From Aralia elata (lineage: Eukaryota; Streptophyta; Magnoliopsida; Apiales; Araliaceae), in assembly GCA_034770075.1 (NCBI GenBank), contig CM068379.1, positions 42,663,130-42,727,129 of the forward strand: a stretch of DNA of 64,000 bases, read 5' to 3'. Below are positions 33,038 through 45,900 of the stretch, piece after piece (the stretch's first letter is position 1; each line of letters starts with the position of its first letter). A program made the position numbers and the translations under genes. The notes under the pieces are model-generated. The model made no database searches and was not told where the DNA came from. It saw nothing but the letters and a program-made list of their open reading frames with translations.

Positions 33038-36000
33038 TGTGACGCCCCCAAATTCTGATGTCACTGTCTCGAATTTGGTTCATCACATTCTAACACAATA
33101 ATGACATAAAACTAATGCAGCGGAAAAGATAGAATAAATTACATTGATTTAATATAATTATTCTCGTCCCAAGGTCTCGCAACCGATACTATAATACTAT
33201 CCAAAAGTCTTAATTAATCTGAAACATAGTACTAATACATAATCCATGCCTAAGTTTATTACATAACCAAAACTAGAAACTTAAAACAACATAGTAATTA
33301 ATATCCTTCCTAAGGAAGAACAAAGTTACTCCGTAGTTTTGCCCTTTCCCTTATCCTTGCCTGAAGGTTCACCTCGATCTGCCTTAACTTAAAGGTTTAA
33401 AGAAAGCAAGAATGAGCAACAAATTTGCCCAGCAAGTGTATACAATGAGGGTGAACAATAAAAAGTTCAAACCGCAAGGATATGACAGTAAAAGGGTAAT
33501 TCAAGAATAATAAGGAAAATCAATTGTTATACATAAGAGTCGCTATGGACTGAAGAATATCAATAGGAATCTTGCATCTAATCATCTCAAGTCCGAGAAT
33601 ATGAACACTGAGTAGTCACTAAAGGACTAAGAACTCTTGCTAGAATTAACAGTTTTTATACTGAAAATCCAATAAAAACAAGTACACAGGTGATCATCCT
33701 ATAGTACCCCAGATTATGCATAATTGTCACATGCTTATAAGTGCGCACGTCGGTTCCCCGACAATATATAATTTTCCCCTTTTTGAGGGTTGTTCATCTC
33801 AGTAGATAAGAGTCCTCACCAAGGCAAATGGTTTGGAATAGCTTTCTAACACATGTATAATAGTTTAACCGAAACAATGGTTTAGACAACTTTTATAATC
33901 TTATTCAATGATTTAATGAATACCAATACTCACAATGAGGTTTAAGGGATATTAATCTTAAACCAATCTTTAGAATATGAATGACAATTTATAAAGCATA
34001 AGAGTCATTGTCGCATACTTGTACGATACATGAATATACAAGTTTACATGCTTGCTCAATAAAGAGAAAGGGTTCGAATACTTGCACAATATACCACATC
34101 CTGCTCGAATGTAAATTGAGTAGGGTTAAAGGAAACTTGCCTGTTTGCTCAGCTACAAATACTCTATATTTAATTTAAATTGCGTTGAAACGACCTAATC
34201 ATTAATAAGTCGGTTCCTTAGTTAGTATAACATTCTTACAAGTGGTTACGCACCACATAGTTTTAATACACAGTCACGTAGGTGGAATCATGATTACTAA
34301 GTCCATATCCGTAGTTTCTCATCTTAGCTAAATGAGTAAGCAAACCTAGAATACCTCGACTCTAAGCATCAACATAAGCTCAAACACATGGTATATCAGT
34401 TCAATCATGCAATACCACTTAAAACATTCATACATATATGCTGCAAGACTCCACTTACATATTAAAACAACTGGGCAGTTCTGGCGACCGGCGCGGCCGC
34501 GCTGGTTTTTTCCTTAGGAGTGGCGCGGCCGTGCCACTCTCTGGGCAGACCAAACATGTAATTTTATTCAGGTGGCAATCCGGGTCTATTCCCCAACATT
34601 CAGGCTACTGATATAACTCGAATACACATGCTCATAAGGTAATTAGTTTGAGTTTAAAACTTAACATGCTCATGCTAAATACAATCCAAGGTTATAAGGT
34701 GTTATGTTAGAAACTTCTATATTTTAAGCCAATCAAATCCATCTCGCAAAGGGTCAACTATTATAGTCATGATACCACATAAAGAGACTAGACCATACTT
34801 AATAAGCATGCTCGTGCATATATAACACGTGTACACATTAATCAATTGGAATGTCACTTTCTTGAACATGCGTACATAGGTAGAATCCATGCTTAGCTAG
34901 ATGGTGTTCATGTCAACATGTTCTAGAGGCATAATGAATCCTATTATTCATGCTTGCAAGGTTGGAACGAAATTAACACAACGTTTAACAACAATAGTCC
35001 TCACGTCTTAAGTTTTTCTTGAAAAGTTCACATTAGACTAACTAAACTTGCTTAATATCTCTACGTGACTCTCCGTATGCATTCACACATATAATTAGAT
35101 CATATATACATGCTTGTAAGCTCAGAACATCCAAGATACAAAGTTCGCTAAATTTTACTTCCCACACTTCAAGTTCTCTTTTAAAAAGTCGTTGGAACCG
35201 AGCTAACACAACTCGTGTTATGCAAGGTGACCCTAGGTAATACATTGAACTCGTTTTCATACATGTCTAAGCTAGTTACATATGCTCAAAGGATCAGAGT
35301 CAAAAAGGCATCACTTTCATAAGGTTTAGTTTTCAAATTCTAAGTTTTACCTCAAAATCTCGTAAACCCAACACATTTCATGCAAGACCATACTTAGATC
35401 ACATACCAGATACACACATAGGCTTATTTAAGCTAAACTAACATGCTCACGACATCAGAAGAATCAAAAGTTGGAATTTCATTCTGGGGCACGGCGCGGC
35501 CGTGCCTAGATTTGCCTGGGGAGTAGCGCGGCCGCGCTGCTCCTCGACAAAACCAGGTAACTCCCTGTATGGCGAAATTTGCAAAACCAAAACCAATTCA
35601 AACAATCATCTGAGCATACCCATCTCACATAAAGTCTATAACCATGATATTAAACATACCTAGCATGATTTTAATAACTTAAAACAAGTAATTAACTAAA
35701 TTCAAGAATTAATTCATCATTCATGTTATTTCTTCATATTTTCGCATAATTAGCGATTGATCATGCTACGAACTCGTTTCTGAACCAAAATGGTTCGTTT
35801 AACTTTCGTTGTCTTCGTATTTGACTATATTAACAATGTATAACAACCATTTGTAGATTATCACAACTTAGCTTAACCATTTTTGGTACATTATAAGCAT
35901 GTATACATGTTATTTTCTGAGAAATCATAAAACTCAAGTTTGATAGCATAATACATGATTAACACTTTAGTAACATGTATATGAACTTGACAACTTATAT

Positions 36001-37100
36001 ACATCAACCACTAACCAACTAACAAGAGATTTATGGCAAAATTCTAGAAATTTATATATAGGACTCAAGAACGCAATTAAAGAGAAATTACCTCTTGAAG
36101 CTAATTGAGTACCCTAAATCTCCCACCTCAATTTCTGATTACTCCTTAGCTTCACCACACTCACTCTCTACTTGAACAATTCAGATTTCTAGTAACCAAA
36201 GTGAAGAAGAGGAGGCCTCTATTTATAGAGTTTCCTTTGTCCATTTTCAGATTTTGTCCAAGGATTCAAACCAAAGGAAGAAGAAAGAAACTTATGGGTA
36301 ATGGAGGTTTGGTGGAATAGTGGCGGAGCACTATTTGGACCACCTCCCCCACCATCATGAAGCTAAGGTTCCATGGCTGATTTTAAGGAGAAGGTAGAGT
36401 AGTATAGCCTTAGGCTTTTTGCAAAACACGTGAATGAGAGTTTGGAGCATGAAGGTGACTCTCATTGTGGGACAAAAGCAAAACTCAGACATTCCACATA
36501 AGGCTTATTAGCATACTTTGATTTAAAATCAACTTAGGTCATATGGAAATAATTAAATGCTATCACATTGTATCAAATATTCACATATACACATATCATA
36601 TAATCCATGTACATTAATTATAGTGAAATCTAATTAATCGCTAACACCCAAATATTCAATATACATTATTATTTCATAATACATTTATTGTAATAACATT
36701 TAAGTATGGAAATAATTATCATGTAGCAAATATTAATTACCCCATATAATTTAAATGTATATCAAGGTATCGCATAGGATGTTCACGCAATTTAAATGTC
36801 ACGCATATTCCTCCCTATTTACTGAATTATATGAATATTCACCCATGCTAATGTCACAAAAAAAATATCATGCCACATAACATTTAATTAAATAAAAGGA
36901 GATTATTAGTCACACAATAATTAATTAAGATACATTAATAATTTCTTTTCTTATTAAATCACTCATTTATTGAATAAACAAGAAATCATTTTATTGCATC
37001 ACTATTATGGTGACATATCACATATATTCATATTCGAATAAATATTCAACTTAAATAGAAAAGTCAATAATAATTTCATTCAAAATTTTCGGGTATTACA
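33038..37100 (-). repeat. 3' LTR of the Tekay-like element
   Basis: The left copy. Two pairs of GC-rich boxes (GGCGCGGCCGCGC-like) at about 34490-34540 and 35490-35545. A 72-codon open frame (35042-35260 minus) is identical in both LTRs and is treated as chance. The rest is AT-rich and non-coding. Confidence 0.93.
36219..36228 (-). promoter_or_regulatory. TATA-type box of the Tekay-like LTR
   Basis: On the minus strand CTCTATAAATAGAGG. The same word is in the other LTR at about 46152-46162, the copy that would drive transcription. It lies about 880 bp into the LTR, so more than 3 kb of the LTR would be transcribed as R-U5. Confidence 0.5.
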
Positions 37101-37114
37101 TCATCCCTCCCTTA
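37101..37114 (-). other. Polypurine tract of the Tekay-like element
   Basis: On the minus strand AGGGAGGGATGA directly precedes the 3' LTR start TGTAATACCC. Confidence 0.75.
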
Positions 37115-37145
37115 TAAAAATTCCGTCCTCGGAATTGATACAAGG

Positions 37146-40100
37146 TTACACAAACAAATGGGGATAATCCCTCCTCATTTTACTTTTTAACTCCCACGTA
37201 GCCTCCTCGGCGTCGTGGTTTCGCCAAACTACCTTAACAGAAGATATAACTTTATTCCTCAAGGTTTGCTCTTTCCTATCTAGTATTTGGACAGGAATTT
37301 CCTCATAAGTCAGATTCTTCTCTAATTGAATCGGCTCATATGAAATCACGTGCTTATAGTCGGGTTTGTACGGACGTAACACGGAGATGTGAAACACGTT
37401 GTGGATGTGTTCCAGCTCAGGCGGTAAAGCTACCATATACGCCACTTCGCCCACCCGCTTCAAAACTTCGAATGGTCCTATGAACCTCGGACTCAATTTT
37501 CCTTTCTTGCCAAATCTGATCTTTCCTTTCCAGAGAGATACTTTTAAGAATACGAAACTACCGACTTCAAAGTCTCGGTCCTGACGATGCAAGTCTGCAT
37601 ATTTCTTCTGACGATCTTGAGCGGCTACTAATCTGGCTTTTATTGTTGTCACCACATCGGCCGTCTGTTGAACTATTTCCGGCCCCAAAAGTCGTCGTTC
37701 TCCGACTTCATCCCAACACAGCGGTGTTCTGTACTTCCTCCCGTAGAGAGCTTCGTAAGGTGGCATACCGATACTCGCGTGATGACTATTATTGTAAGCG
37801 AATTCTACTAGGGGTAAATGGTCATCCCAGTTTCCCTTAAAATCCATTACGCAAGCTCGAAGCATATCTTCTAGCGTCTATCGTTCGTTCACTCTGTCCG
37901 TCTGTCTGAGGATGATACGCGGTACTCAACCTCAGTTGTGTTCCCATTCTCTCTTGCAGGCTCTTCCAGAAATTTGACGTGAAGCGCGGGTCTCGATCGG
38001 AAACGATTGACACCGGCACTCCATGTCGCGAAACTATTTCCTTTATGTATAAATTTGCTAATTGGTTAAGGTTGAAACGAATCTTGATCGGTAGAAAATG
38101 AGTTGTCTTTGTTAGTCGATCCACGATAAACCAAATGGCATCAAAACCCTTCTGTGTGACTGGAAGTCCCACTACGAAATCCATCGTAATGTGCTCCCAT
38201 TTCCACTCTGGTATTTCCAGTGATTGCAGTAGACCACTCGGTCTCTGATGTTCTGCTTTAACTCGTTGACAAGTGAGACATCTACTGACGTACTCTGCAA
38301 CCTCTCGCTTCAGATTGGGCCACCAAAAATGTTGTCGTAGATCCCGGTACATCTTCGTTCCTCCAGGATGAACAGAATATATCATGCTATGTGCCTCGCG
38401 CAAAATTTCCTCCCTTAGTTCAGCAATAGCTGGCACCCACACTCGATTTTTGAATCTCAAAATACCATCCTTATCCATTCGGAACTTTTCTTCCTCACTT
38501 CCTGTTATCCGCTTCTTTATCTTCTCGCACTCCCCATCCGTTTCTTGTGCTTCTTTGATTTGATCCAATAATGTTGGACGAGCTTCCATCACAAACAACT
38601 TTTCCCTGGGCCCTCGAGATTCCCCAACTTCTATTTCCAATTTTTCCATGTCTCTTATTAACTCCTCCTAAGTTGTCAATGTGAACAGTTTCTCCCTTCC
38701 TTTCCTACTCAGCGCGTCAGCTACTACGCTGGCTTTTCCCGGGTGATAAAGAATTTCGCAGTCATAATCCTTGATTAATTCCAACCACCTCATTTGTCTC
38801 ATATTTAGCTCCTTCTGTGTGAAAATATACTTCAGACTTTTGTTGTCTGTATATATCTCACATTTTTCTCCGTACAGGTAGTGCCTCCAAATTTTTAGCG
38901 CAAAAACTACTGCCGCTAGCTCCAAGTCATGGGTAGGGTATCGTTTTTCGTAATCCTTCAATTGTCGTGACGCGTATGCAATGACTTTGTTGTGTTGCAT
39001 AAGCACACAACCGAGTCCTCTATGCGACGCATCACTATACACCACAAATCCTCCCGTACCATCTGGTAAGGATAATACAGGTGCTTCGCTTAACCTCTTC
39101 TTCAGTTCTTGAAAACTCTCTTCGCATTTATCCGTCCACACGAACTTCACCGTTTTCCTTGTTAAATTGGTTAACGGGGTTGCTATCTTAGAAAAATCTT
39201 GGATAAATCTTCGATAGTACCCGGCTAACCCTAAGAAACTTCTTACTTCTGTCGGCGTCCTTGGTTGTTCCCAACCACTAACAGCTTCCACCTTCGCAGG
39301 GTCCACTGAAATCCCATTCTTGTCTATCACGTGTCCCAAGAATTGAACCTTCTCCATCCAAAATTCACACTTGGAGAATTTTGCGTACATCTTCTCCTTC
39401 CTTAGTGCTTCCAACACCATCTTTAAATGTCCGGCGTGCTCTTCTTTGGTCTTTGAGTAGATTAGGATGTCATCGATAAAAACTACCACAAACTTATCCA
39501 AGTATGGCTTGAAAACTCGATTCATCAAGTCCATGAATGCTGCTGGGGCGTTAGTCAAACCGAACGACATCACTAAAAATTCGTAGTGTCCATATCGGGT
39601 TCGAAACGCCGTCTTCGGAATATCTTCCTCTCGTACCTTTAGTTGATGATAACCCGTTCGTAGATCTATCTTAGAGAACCACCTTGCTCCCTTCAATTGA
39701 TCGAAAAGGTCATCTATCCTTGGTAATGGATATCTATTCTTGATCGTTACTTTGTTCAACTCTTGATAGTCGATACAAAACCTCATCGATCCATCTTTCT
39801 TTTTGACGAATAACACTAGTGCTCCCCAAGGAGACACACTAGGTCGAATATAACCCTTATCTAATAATTCCTGCAATTGTATCATCAATTCCTTCATTTC
39901 CACCGGTGCCATACGATACGGAGCTTTCGAAATCGGTGTAGTTCCCGGTGCTAAATCTATTACGAATTCGATTTCTCTGTTTGGCGGAAGGCCAGGCAGA
40001 TCATCAGGAAACACGTCTTGAAATTCTCTCACTACTGATATATCTTTCGCTTCTACTCCCTTCTTTTGAGTATCCGCAATATAGGCTAAATAACCCACAC

Positions 40101-40617
40101 ATCCTTTCTTTAACAATTTATTGGCCTACATCATCGTAAGACAACAGGATTGCTTAAGCGATGAGCTACCATAAAACACTACCTTAGACCGATTTGAAAT
40201 ATGAAGGTTCACACTTTTCTTTCGACAATCGATTATCGCAGCGTGGCTGGATAACCAATTCATTCCTAATATCACGTCAAACTCTCCCAGTCTTATCGGA
40301 ATCAAGTCTACACTTAGTTCGTGACCTCTAATGCTTGCAGAACAGTTTCGGTAAACGAACTCTACGGAAATTACTTCCTTATTCGCAATCTCTATGTTCA
40401 AAGGATTCTCTAAACGTTCTAGGGGTAAGTTCAAACGTGTAGCAAAATCTTCAGATATAAAGGAACAAGTAGCACCCGAATCAAATAATGCATATGCATT
40501 TATATTATTGATTGGTATAATACCTGACACCACGTCCTTTGCAGCAACTACGTCTTGGACGGTCATGTTAAAAGTTCGGGCCGTCGAACGATTGGGCTGT
40601 GCTGGTCCACCTATCAT
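37146..40617 (-). pseudogene. Tekay-like pol: protease, RT, RNase H, integrase, chromodomain-like end
   Basis: Minus-strand polyprotein. The protease has ALFDSGATCSFIS (about 40500) and VILGMNWL. The RT has PYRMAP, RFCIDYQELN, KTAFRTRYGHYEF and VVFIDDILIYS (about 39500-39470). RNase H starts FVVYSDASHRGLG (about 39040). The integrase zinc finger (HPGG ... CLTCQRVK, about 38385-38240) and catalytic positions (TMDFVVGLP, SDRDPRFTS, HPQTDGQSER) follow. The C-terminal part (37865-37146) ends in a chromodomain-like VVWRNHDAEEATWE. Breaks: TAG at 40126-40128, TAG at 38668-38670 (frame unchanged on both sides) and a frameshift near 37870, right after the integrase Glu. Otherwise well preserved. Confidence 0.92.
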
Positions 40618-41648
40618 TAGCTTACTTCCCCCTTGATTGCCTTTTCCCCCGGTGTTCCCCTTCTTCGGGAAGTCCTTAATCTGGTGTTCAGTCGAGCCGC
40701 AACCGAAACATCCCCGGTTTTTCTTCGGCTTTGGACAATGGGGTGCAATGTGCCCTTCCTGGCCGCAGTTGAAACATACACTGCGTCCTTTCCAGCATTC
40801 CCCTTGATGGTTCTTTCCACATTTAGAGCATACCTCAGCCTTTTTCTTAAATCCTTCCTGATAACTTCCCGACTGGTTGCCTCGGTTGTTGTTGTTATTA
40901 TTATCCCACTTTCTTTTTCCTAAATTGCTTCCTCCACTGCTACTTCCCCACGACTTTCTCCTACAGAATTCTTATTCTTTTTCTCCTTGTTGTACTGACT
41001 TAACGCCTCACTACCTCCCTCAGCAATGATCACTTTTTCCAACAGTGTGGCGAACGAATCGATTTGAAGAACTGACACCTTGTTGAATAACCAAGGTTTC
41101 AGCCCTAACTCAAAGCGTCTAGCCTTCCTTTCTTCGGTGTCGACATAGTGTGTAACGAATCGTGCGAGCTCGTTGAATCTTGCCGCATACTGAGCTACCG
41201 TCATCTCACCTTGCTTCAGTTCCAAGAATTTAATCTCCATCTTATTCTTCATGCTCTTCGGGAAGTAATTCTCAAAGAACAGAGTGGTAAACCTATCCCA
41301 AGTTATCACTCCTTCACCCGCTCTTTGTTGATTGGCTTCCCACCAGTAATTCGCTTCACCCTTCATCATATACGTGGCGAATATCGTCTTCTGATCTTCC
41401 CCTACTCGAGCAATAGCAAACGCCTTTTCCATTTCCTTGATCCAGGTTTGTGCTTCAATGGGATCGGTGGTTCCCCTAAACTCGGGCGGTCCTACACTCT
41501 TAAAATCTTTGAAGTTTGTTACTGGTGCAGCTAGGGGGTTGGTGTGTACTGGTTCGTTGATCCTTCCCCGCAGGGCTTCTCCTAGCAAGTCTACTAGTCG
41601 TTGAATGGGGTTCGCTTGGTTCCTTTCGTTATTGACTGACTCATCCAA
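40618..41648 (-). pseudogene. Tekay-like gag with frameshift before the zinc knuckles
   Basis: The minus-strand ATG at 41648 opens 242 codons of Retrotrans_gag (PPEFRGTTDPIEAQTWI, MKGEANYWWE, FFENYFPKSMKNKM, VAQYAARFNELARF). A frameshift near 40930-40960 ends this frame at 40920. The continuation in another frame holds an Asn-rich linker and three knuckles (CSKCGKNHQGEC, CFNCGQEGHIAPHC and a degenerate third starting CFGCG, about 40830-40680), then joins pol in frame. The 67-codon frame at 40820-40617 is a shadow. Confidence 0.9.
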
Positions 41649-42001
41649 CTCGGCGATTCTACGTCTGGGCGGCAGTTTCTACAACACAAGATTTTACTCT
41701 TATTTTCTAAGCATATAACTCAGGTATTTCTCTAATGCAGAAATTTAATAACACAGTGATTAAACAAAAACATTTATATTCATATGCCATGTTGTTACAT
41801 CATGATGATTTCTTGCACACTGCTATAAATGTTACCTCTATCCCCTAATATTACAAAAGGTGGGGAAAACATCAACATACTACCCTTAACATCAAAAAGG
41901 GTTCACAAACAATTCCGTATCTCACACAGTAGATCGGAGTTTACATAACGATGTACATCTAGACATACTACTACCACTACTAGACTACTAATCGCTAGAT
42001 T

Positions 42002-42805
42002 TCATCCCAACATCCCGCGCTCCACTGCACGGATAAATTCCTGCTGCGTGATATGTGCTGCCAAATCCTGACTCACAGTGTATCGTGTCTGCCCCTGCTC
42101 TGCCGGGTAGTGGTACACACCATCCACTAACCTCTCCATAGATGTGCGAAAAACATAGCTCATCTTATTCGTCTTTCTTTTCTTACACCTCACCTCATCC
42201 TCTAGGTCGTTAGCTCTGTCATTGGCTTCCTCCCACTTTTCCTGGAAGTGGATCATATCCATCACCTCCATTTCTAACTGTGTGCGAAGGGCTTCCTTCT
42301 CTGCCTTCTCGGACAACTCCCTCTGCTCGTACTCCTCCAGCTTTCCCACCAATTCCACGCTCCTAGCTACCGAACGGTGAAAAAGGGCTCTCATCTGAAC
42401 ATTGGCTTCCTTGCGATGTGCAAGCTCCACCTCCATCTCCTGCATCTTTAGTTTTTGCTGCTCATTCTCCTCCCTCAACTTTTGGATTTCCGCCTCTCGA
42501 TCCTGAGCTTCGGTCTCTAATTCTAAGATTCGTTCTTCGTACTCTCCCAATATGCGATCCTCGATAGGAGTCTCGTCAGGATCTGTCTCAGGCTCCTCCT
42601 CCATGGGTTCTTCCTCGGGATCGGACTCTATCTCTATTGGTTCTTTAGGGTCAGACTCCACCTCTTCATCTATCATAGGTGTCTCATACACCACATGTAT
42701 ATCACGTGGCTCCTCCTCGACAATCCAACCATTACCTCCCACGCTTGACATCCTACAGCCACAAACATAAGACAAAACAACAAACTCCATCAGAAGGTCA
42801 AACAA
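42002..42805 (-). CDS. Coiled-coil ORF between 5' LTR and gag of the Tekay-like element
   Basis: 267 codons from ATG 42805, intact, same strand as gag and about 350 bp upstream of it, starting about 150 bp after the primer-binding site. A start at 42751 (MSSVGGNG) is equally plausible, since the first 18 residues are hydrophobic and unlike the rest. N-terminal about 75 residues are very acidic and Pro/Glu-rich (EEEPMEEEPETDPDE). The middle, about residues 80-215, is a long coiled coil (EERILELETEAQDREAEI and following heptads), then a basic patch (CKKRKTNK). The C-terminal about 50 residues look globular (YHYPAEQGQTRYTVS). No enzymatic motif. I do not recognise the family. An ORF before gag is known in Ogre elements; one in a chromovirus is unusual to me. 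Confidence 0.75.
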   Translation of the reverse strand: MFDLLMEFVVLSYVCGCRMSSVGGNGWIVEEEPRDIHVVYETPMIDEEVESDPKEPIEIESDPEEEPMEEEPETDPDETPIEDRILGEYEERILELETEAQDREAEIQKLREENEQQKLKMQEMEVELAHRKEANVQMRALFHRSVARSVELVGKLEEYEQRELSEKAEKEALRTQLEMEVMDMIHFQEKWEEANDRANDLEDEVRCKKRKTNKMSYVFRTSMERLVDGVYHYPAEQGQTRYTVSQDLAAHITQQEFIRAVERGMLG

Positions 42806-42950
42806 AACATAAGTTCATTGTATGGAATGAAAATATATTTCATAATGCTACTAAATCTTCACGAAAACTCTATATGAGTTTTATCTCCTCCTAGTTCCTA
42901 AATTCTTCTAAGGTTATAGTCTAAGGATTCTTGCTCCTAAGGTTTATAAC

Positions 42951-42967
42951 CTAATGCTCTGATACCA
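42951..42967 (-). other. Primer-binding site of the Tekay-like element
   Basis: On the minus strand TGGTATCAGAGCATTAG, the standard plant initiator-Met complement, three bases after the 5' LTR. Confidence 0.9.
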
Positions 42968-42970
42968 ACC

Positions 42971-45900
42971 TGTGACGCCCCCAAATTCTGACGTCACTGT
43001 CTCGAATTTGGTTCATCACGTTCTAACACAATAATGACATAAAACTAATGCAGTGAAAAAGATAGAATAAATTACATTGATTTAATATAATTATTCTCGT
43101 CCCAAGGTCTCGCAACCGATACTATAATACTATCCAAAAGTCTTAATTAATCTGAAACATAGTACTAATACATAATCCATGCCTAAGCTTATTACATAAC
43201 CAAAACTAGAAACTTAAAACAACATAGTAATTAATATCCTTCCTAAGGAAGAACAAAGTTACTCCGTAGTTTTGCCCTTTCCCTTATCCTTGCCTGAAGG
43301 TTCACCTCGATCTGCCTTAACTGAAAGGTTTAAAGAAAGCAAGAATGAGCAACAAATTTGCCCAGCAAATGTATACAATGAGGGTGAACAATAAAAAGTT
43401 CAAACCGCAAGGATATGACAGTAAAAGGGTAATTCAAGAATAATAAGGAAAATCAATTGTTATACATAAGAGTCGCTATGGACTGAAGAATATCAATAGG
43501 AATCTTGCATCTAATCATCTCAAGTCCAAGAATATGAACACTGAGTAGTCACTAAAGGACTAAGAACTCTTGCTAGAATTAACAGTTTTTATACTGAAAA
43601 TCCAATAAAAACAAGTACACAGGTGATCAGCCTATAGTACCCCAGATTATGCATAACTGTCACATGCTTATAAGTGTGCACGTTGGTTCCCCGACAATAT
43701 ATAATTTTCCCCTTTTTGAGGGTTGTTCATCTCAGTAGATAAGAGTCCTCACCAAGGCAAATGGTTTGGAATAGCTTTCTAACACATGTATAATAGTCTA
43801 ACCGAAACAATGGTTTAGACAACTTTTATAATCTTATTCAATGATTTAATGAATACCAATACTCACAATGAGGTTTAAGGGATATTAATCTTAAACCAAT
43901 CTTTAGAATATGAATGACAATTTATAAAGCATAAGAGTCATTGTCGCATACTTTTACGATACATGAATATACAAGTTTACATGTTTGCTCAATAAAGAGA
44001 AAGGGTTCGAATACTTGCACAATATACCACATCCTGCTCGAATGTAAATTGAGTACGGTTAAAGGAAACTTGCATGTTTGCTCAGCTACAAATACTCTAT
44101 CTTTAATTTAAATTGCGTTGAAACGACCTAATCATTAATAAGTCGGTTCCTTAGTTAGTATAACATTCTTATAAGTGGTTACGCACCACATAGTTTTAAT
44201 ACACAGTCACGTAGGTGGAATCATGATTACTAAGTCCATATCCGTAGTTTCTCATCTTAGCTAAATGAGTAAGCAAACCTAGAATACCTCGACTCTAAGC
44301 ATCAACATAAGCTCAAACACATGGTATATCAGTTCAATCATGCAATACCACTTAAAACATTCATACATATATGCTGCAAGACTCCACTTACATATTAAAA
44401 CAACTGGACAGTTCTGGCGACCGGCGCGGCCGCGCTGGTTTTTGCCTTAGGAGTGGCGCGACCGCGCCAGTCTCTGGGCAGACCAAACATGTAATTTTAT
44501 TCAGGTGGCAATCCCGGTCTATTCCCCAACATTCAGGCTACTGATATAACTCGAATACACATGCTCATAAGGTTATTAGTTTGAGTTTAAAACTTAACAT
44601 GCTCATGCTAAATACAATCCAAGGTTATAAGGTGTTATGTTAGAAACTTCTATATTTTAAGCCAATCAAATCCATCTCGCAAAGGGTCAACTATTATAGT
44701 CATGATACCGCATAAAGAGACTAGACCATACTTAATAAGCATGCTCGTGCATATATAACACGTGTACACATTAATCAATTGGAATGTCACTTTCTTGAAC
44801 ATGCGTACATAGGTAGAATCCATGCTTAGCTAGATGGTGTTCATGTCAACATGTTCTAGAGGCATAATGAATCCTATTATTCATGCTTGCAAGGTTGGAA
44901 CGAAATTAACACAACGTTTAACAACAATAGTCCTCACGTCTTAAGTTTTTCTTGAAAAGTTCACATTAGACTAACTAAACTTGCTTAATATCTCTACGTG
45001 ACTCTCCGTATGCATTCACACATATAATTAGATCATATATACATGCTTGTAAGCTCAGAACATCCAAGATACAAAGTTCGCTAAATTTTACTTCCCACAC
45101 TTCAAGTTCTCTTTTAAAAAGTCGTTGGAACCGAGCTAACACAACTCGTGTTATGCAAGGTGACCCTAGGTAATACATTGAACTCGTTTTCATACATGTC
45201 TAAGCTAGTTACATATGCTCAAAGGATCAGAGTCAAAAAGGCATCACTTTCATAAGGTTTAGTTTTCAAATTCTAAGTTTTACCTCAAAATCTCGTAAAC
45301 CCAACACATTTCATGCAAGACCATACTTAGATCACATACCAGATACACACATAGGCTTATTTAAGCTAAACTAACATGCTCACGACATCAGAAGAATCAA
45401 AAGTTGGAATTTCATTCTGGGGCACGGCGCGGTCGCGCCTGGTTTTGCCTGGGGAGTAGCGCGGCCGCGCTGCTCCTCGACAAAACCAGGTAACTCCCTG
45501 TATGGCGAAATTTGCAAAACCAAAACCAATTCAAACAATCATCTGAGCATACCCATCTCACATAAAGTCTATAACCATGATATTAAACATACCTAGCATG
45601 ATTTTAACAACTTAAAACAAGTAATTAACTAAATTCAAGAATTAATTCATCATTCATGCTATTTCTTCATATTTTCGCATAATTAGCGATTGATCATGCT
45701 ACGAACTCGTTTCTGAACCAAAATGGTTCGTTTAACTTTCGTTGTCTTCGTATTTGACTATATTAACAATGTATAACAACCATTTGTAGATTATCACAAC
45801 TTAGCTTAACCATTTTTGGTACATTATAAGCATGTATACATGTTATTTTCTGAGAATTCATAAAACTCAAGTTTGATAGCATAATACATGATTAACACTT

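Noticed and set aside
35042..35260. 72-codon minus-strand frame in the Tekay-like LTR
   Set aside because: It is identical at 44975-45193 only because both LTRs are near identical; no motif, and LTR location argues against a gene.
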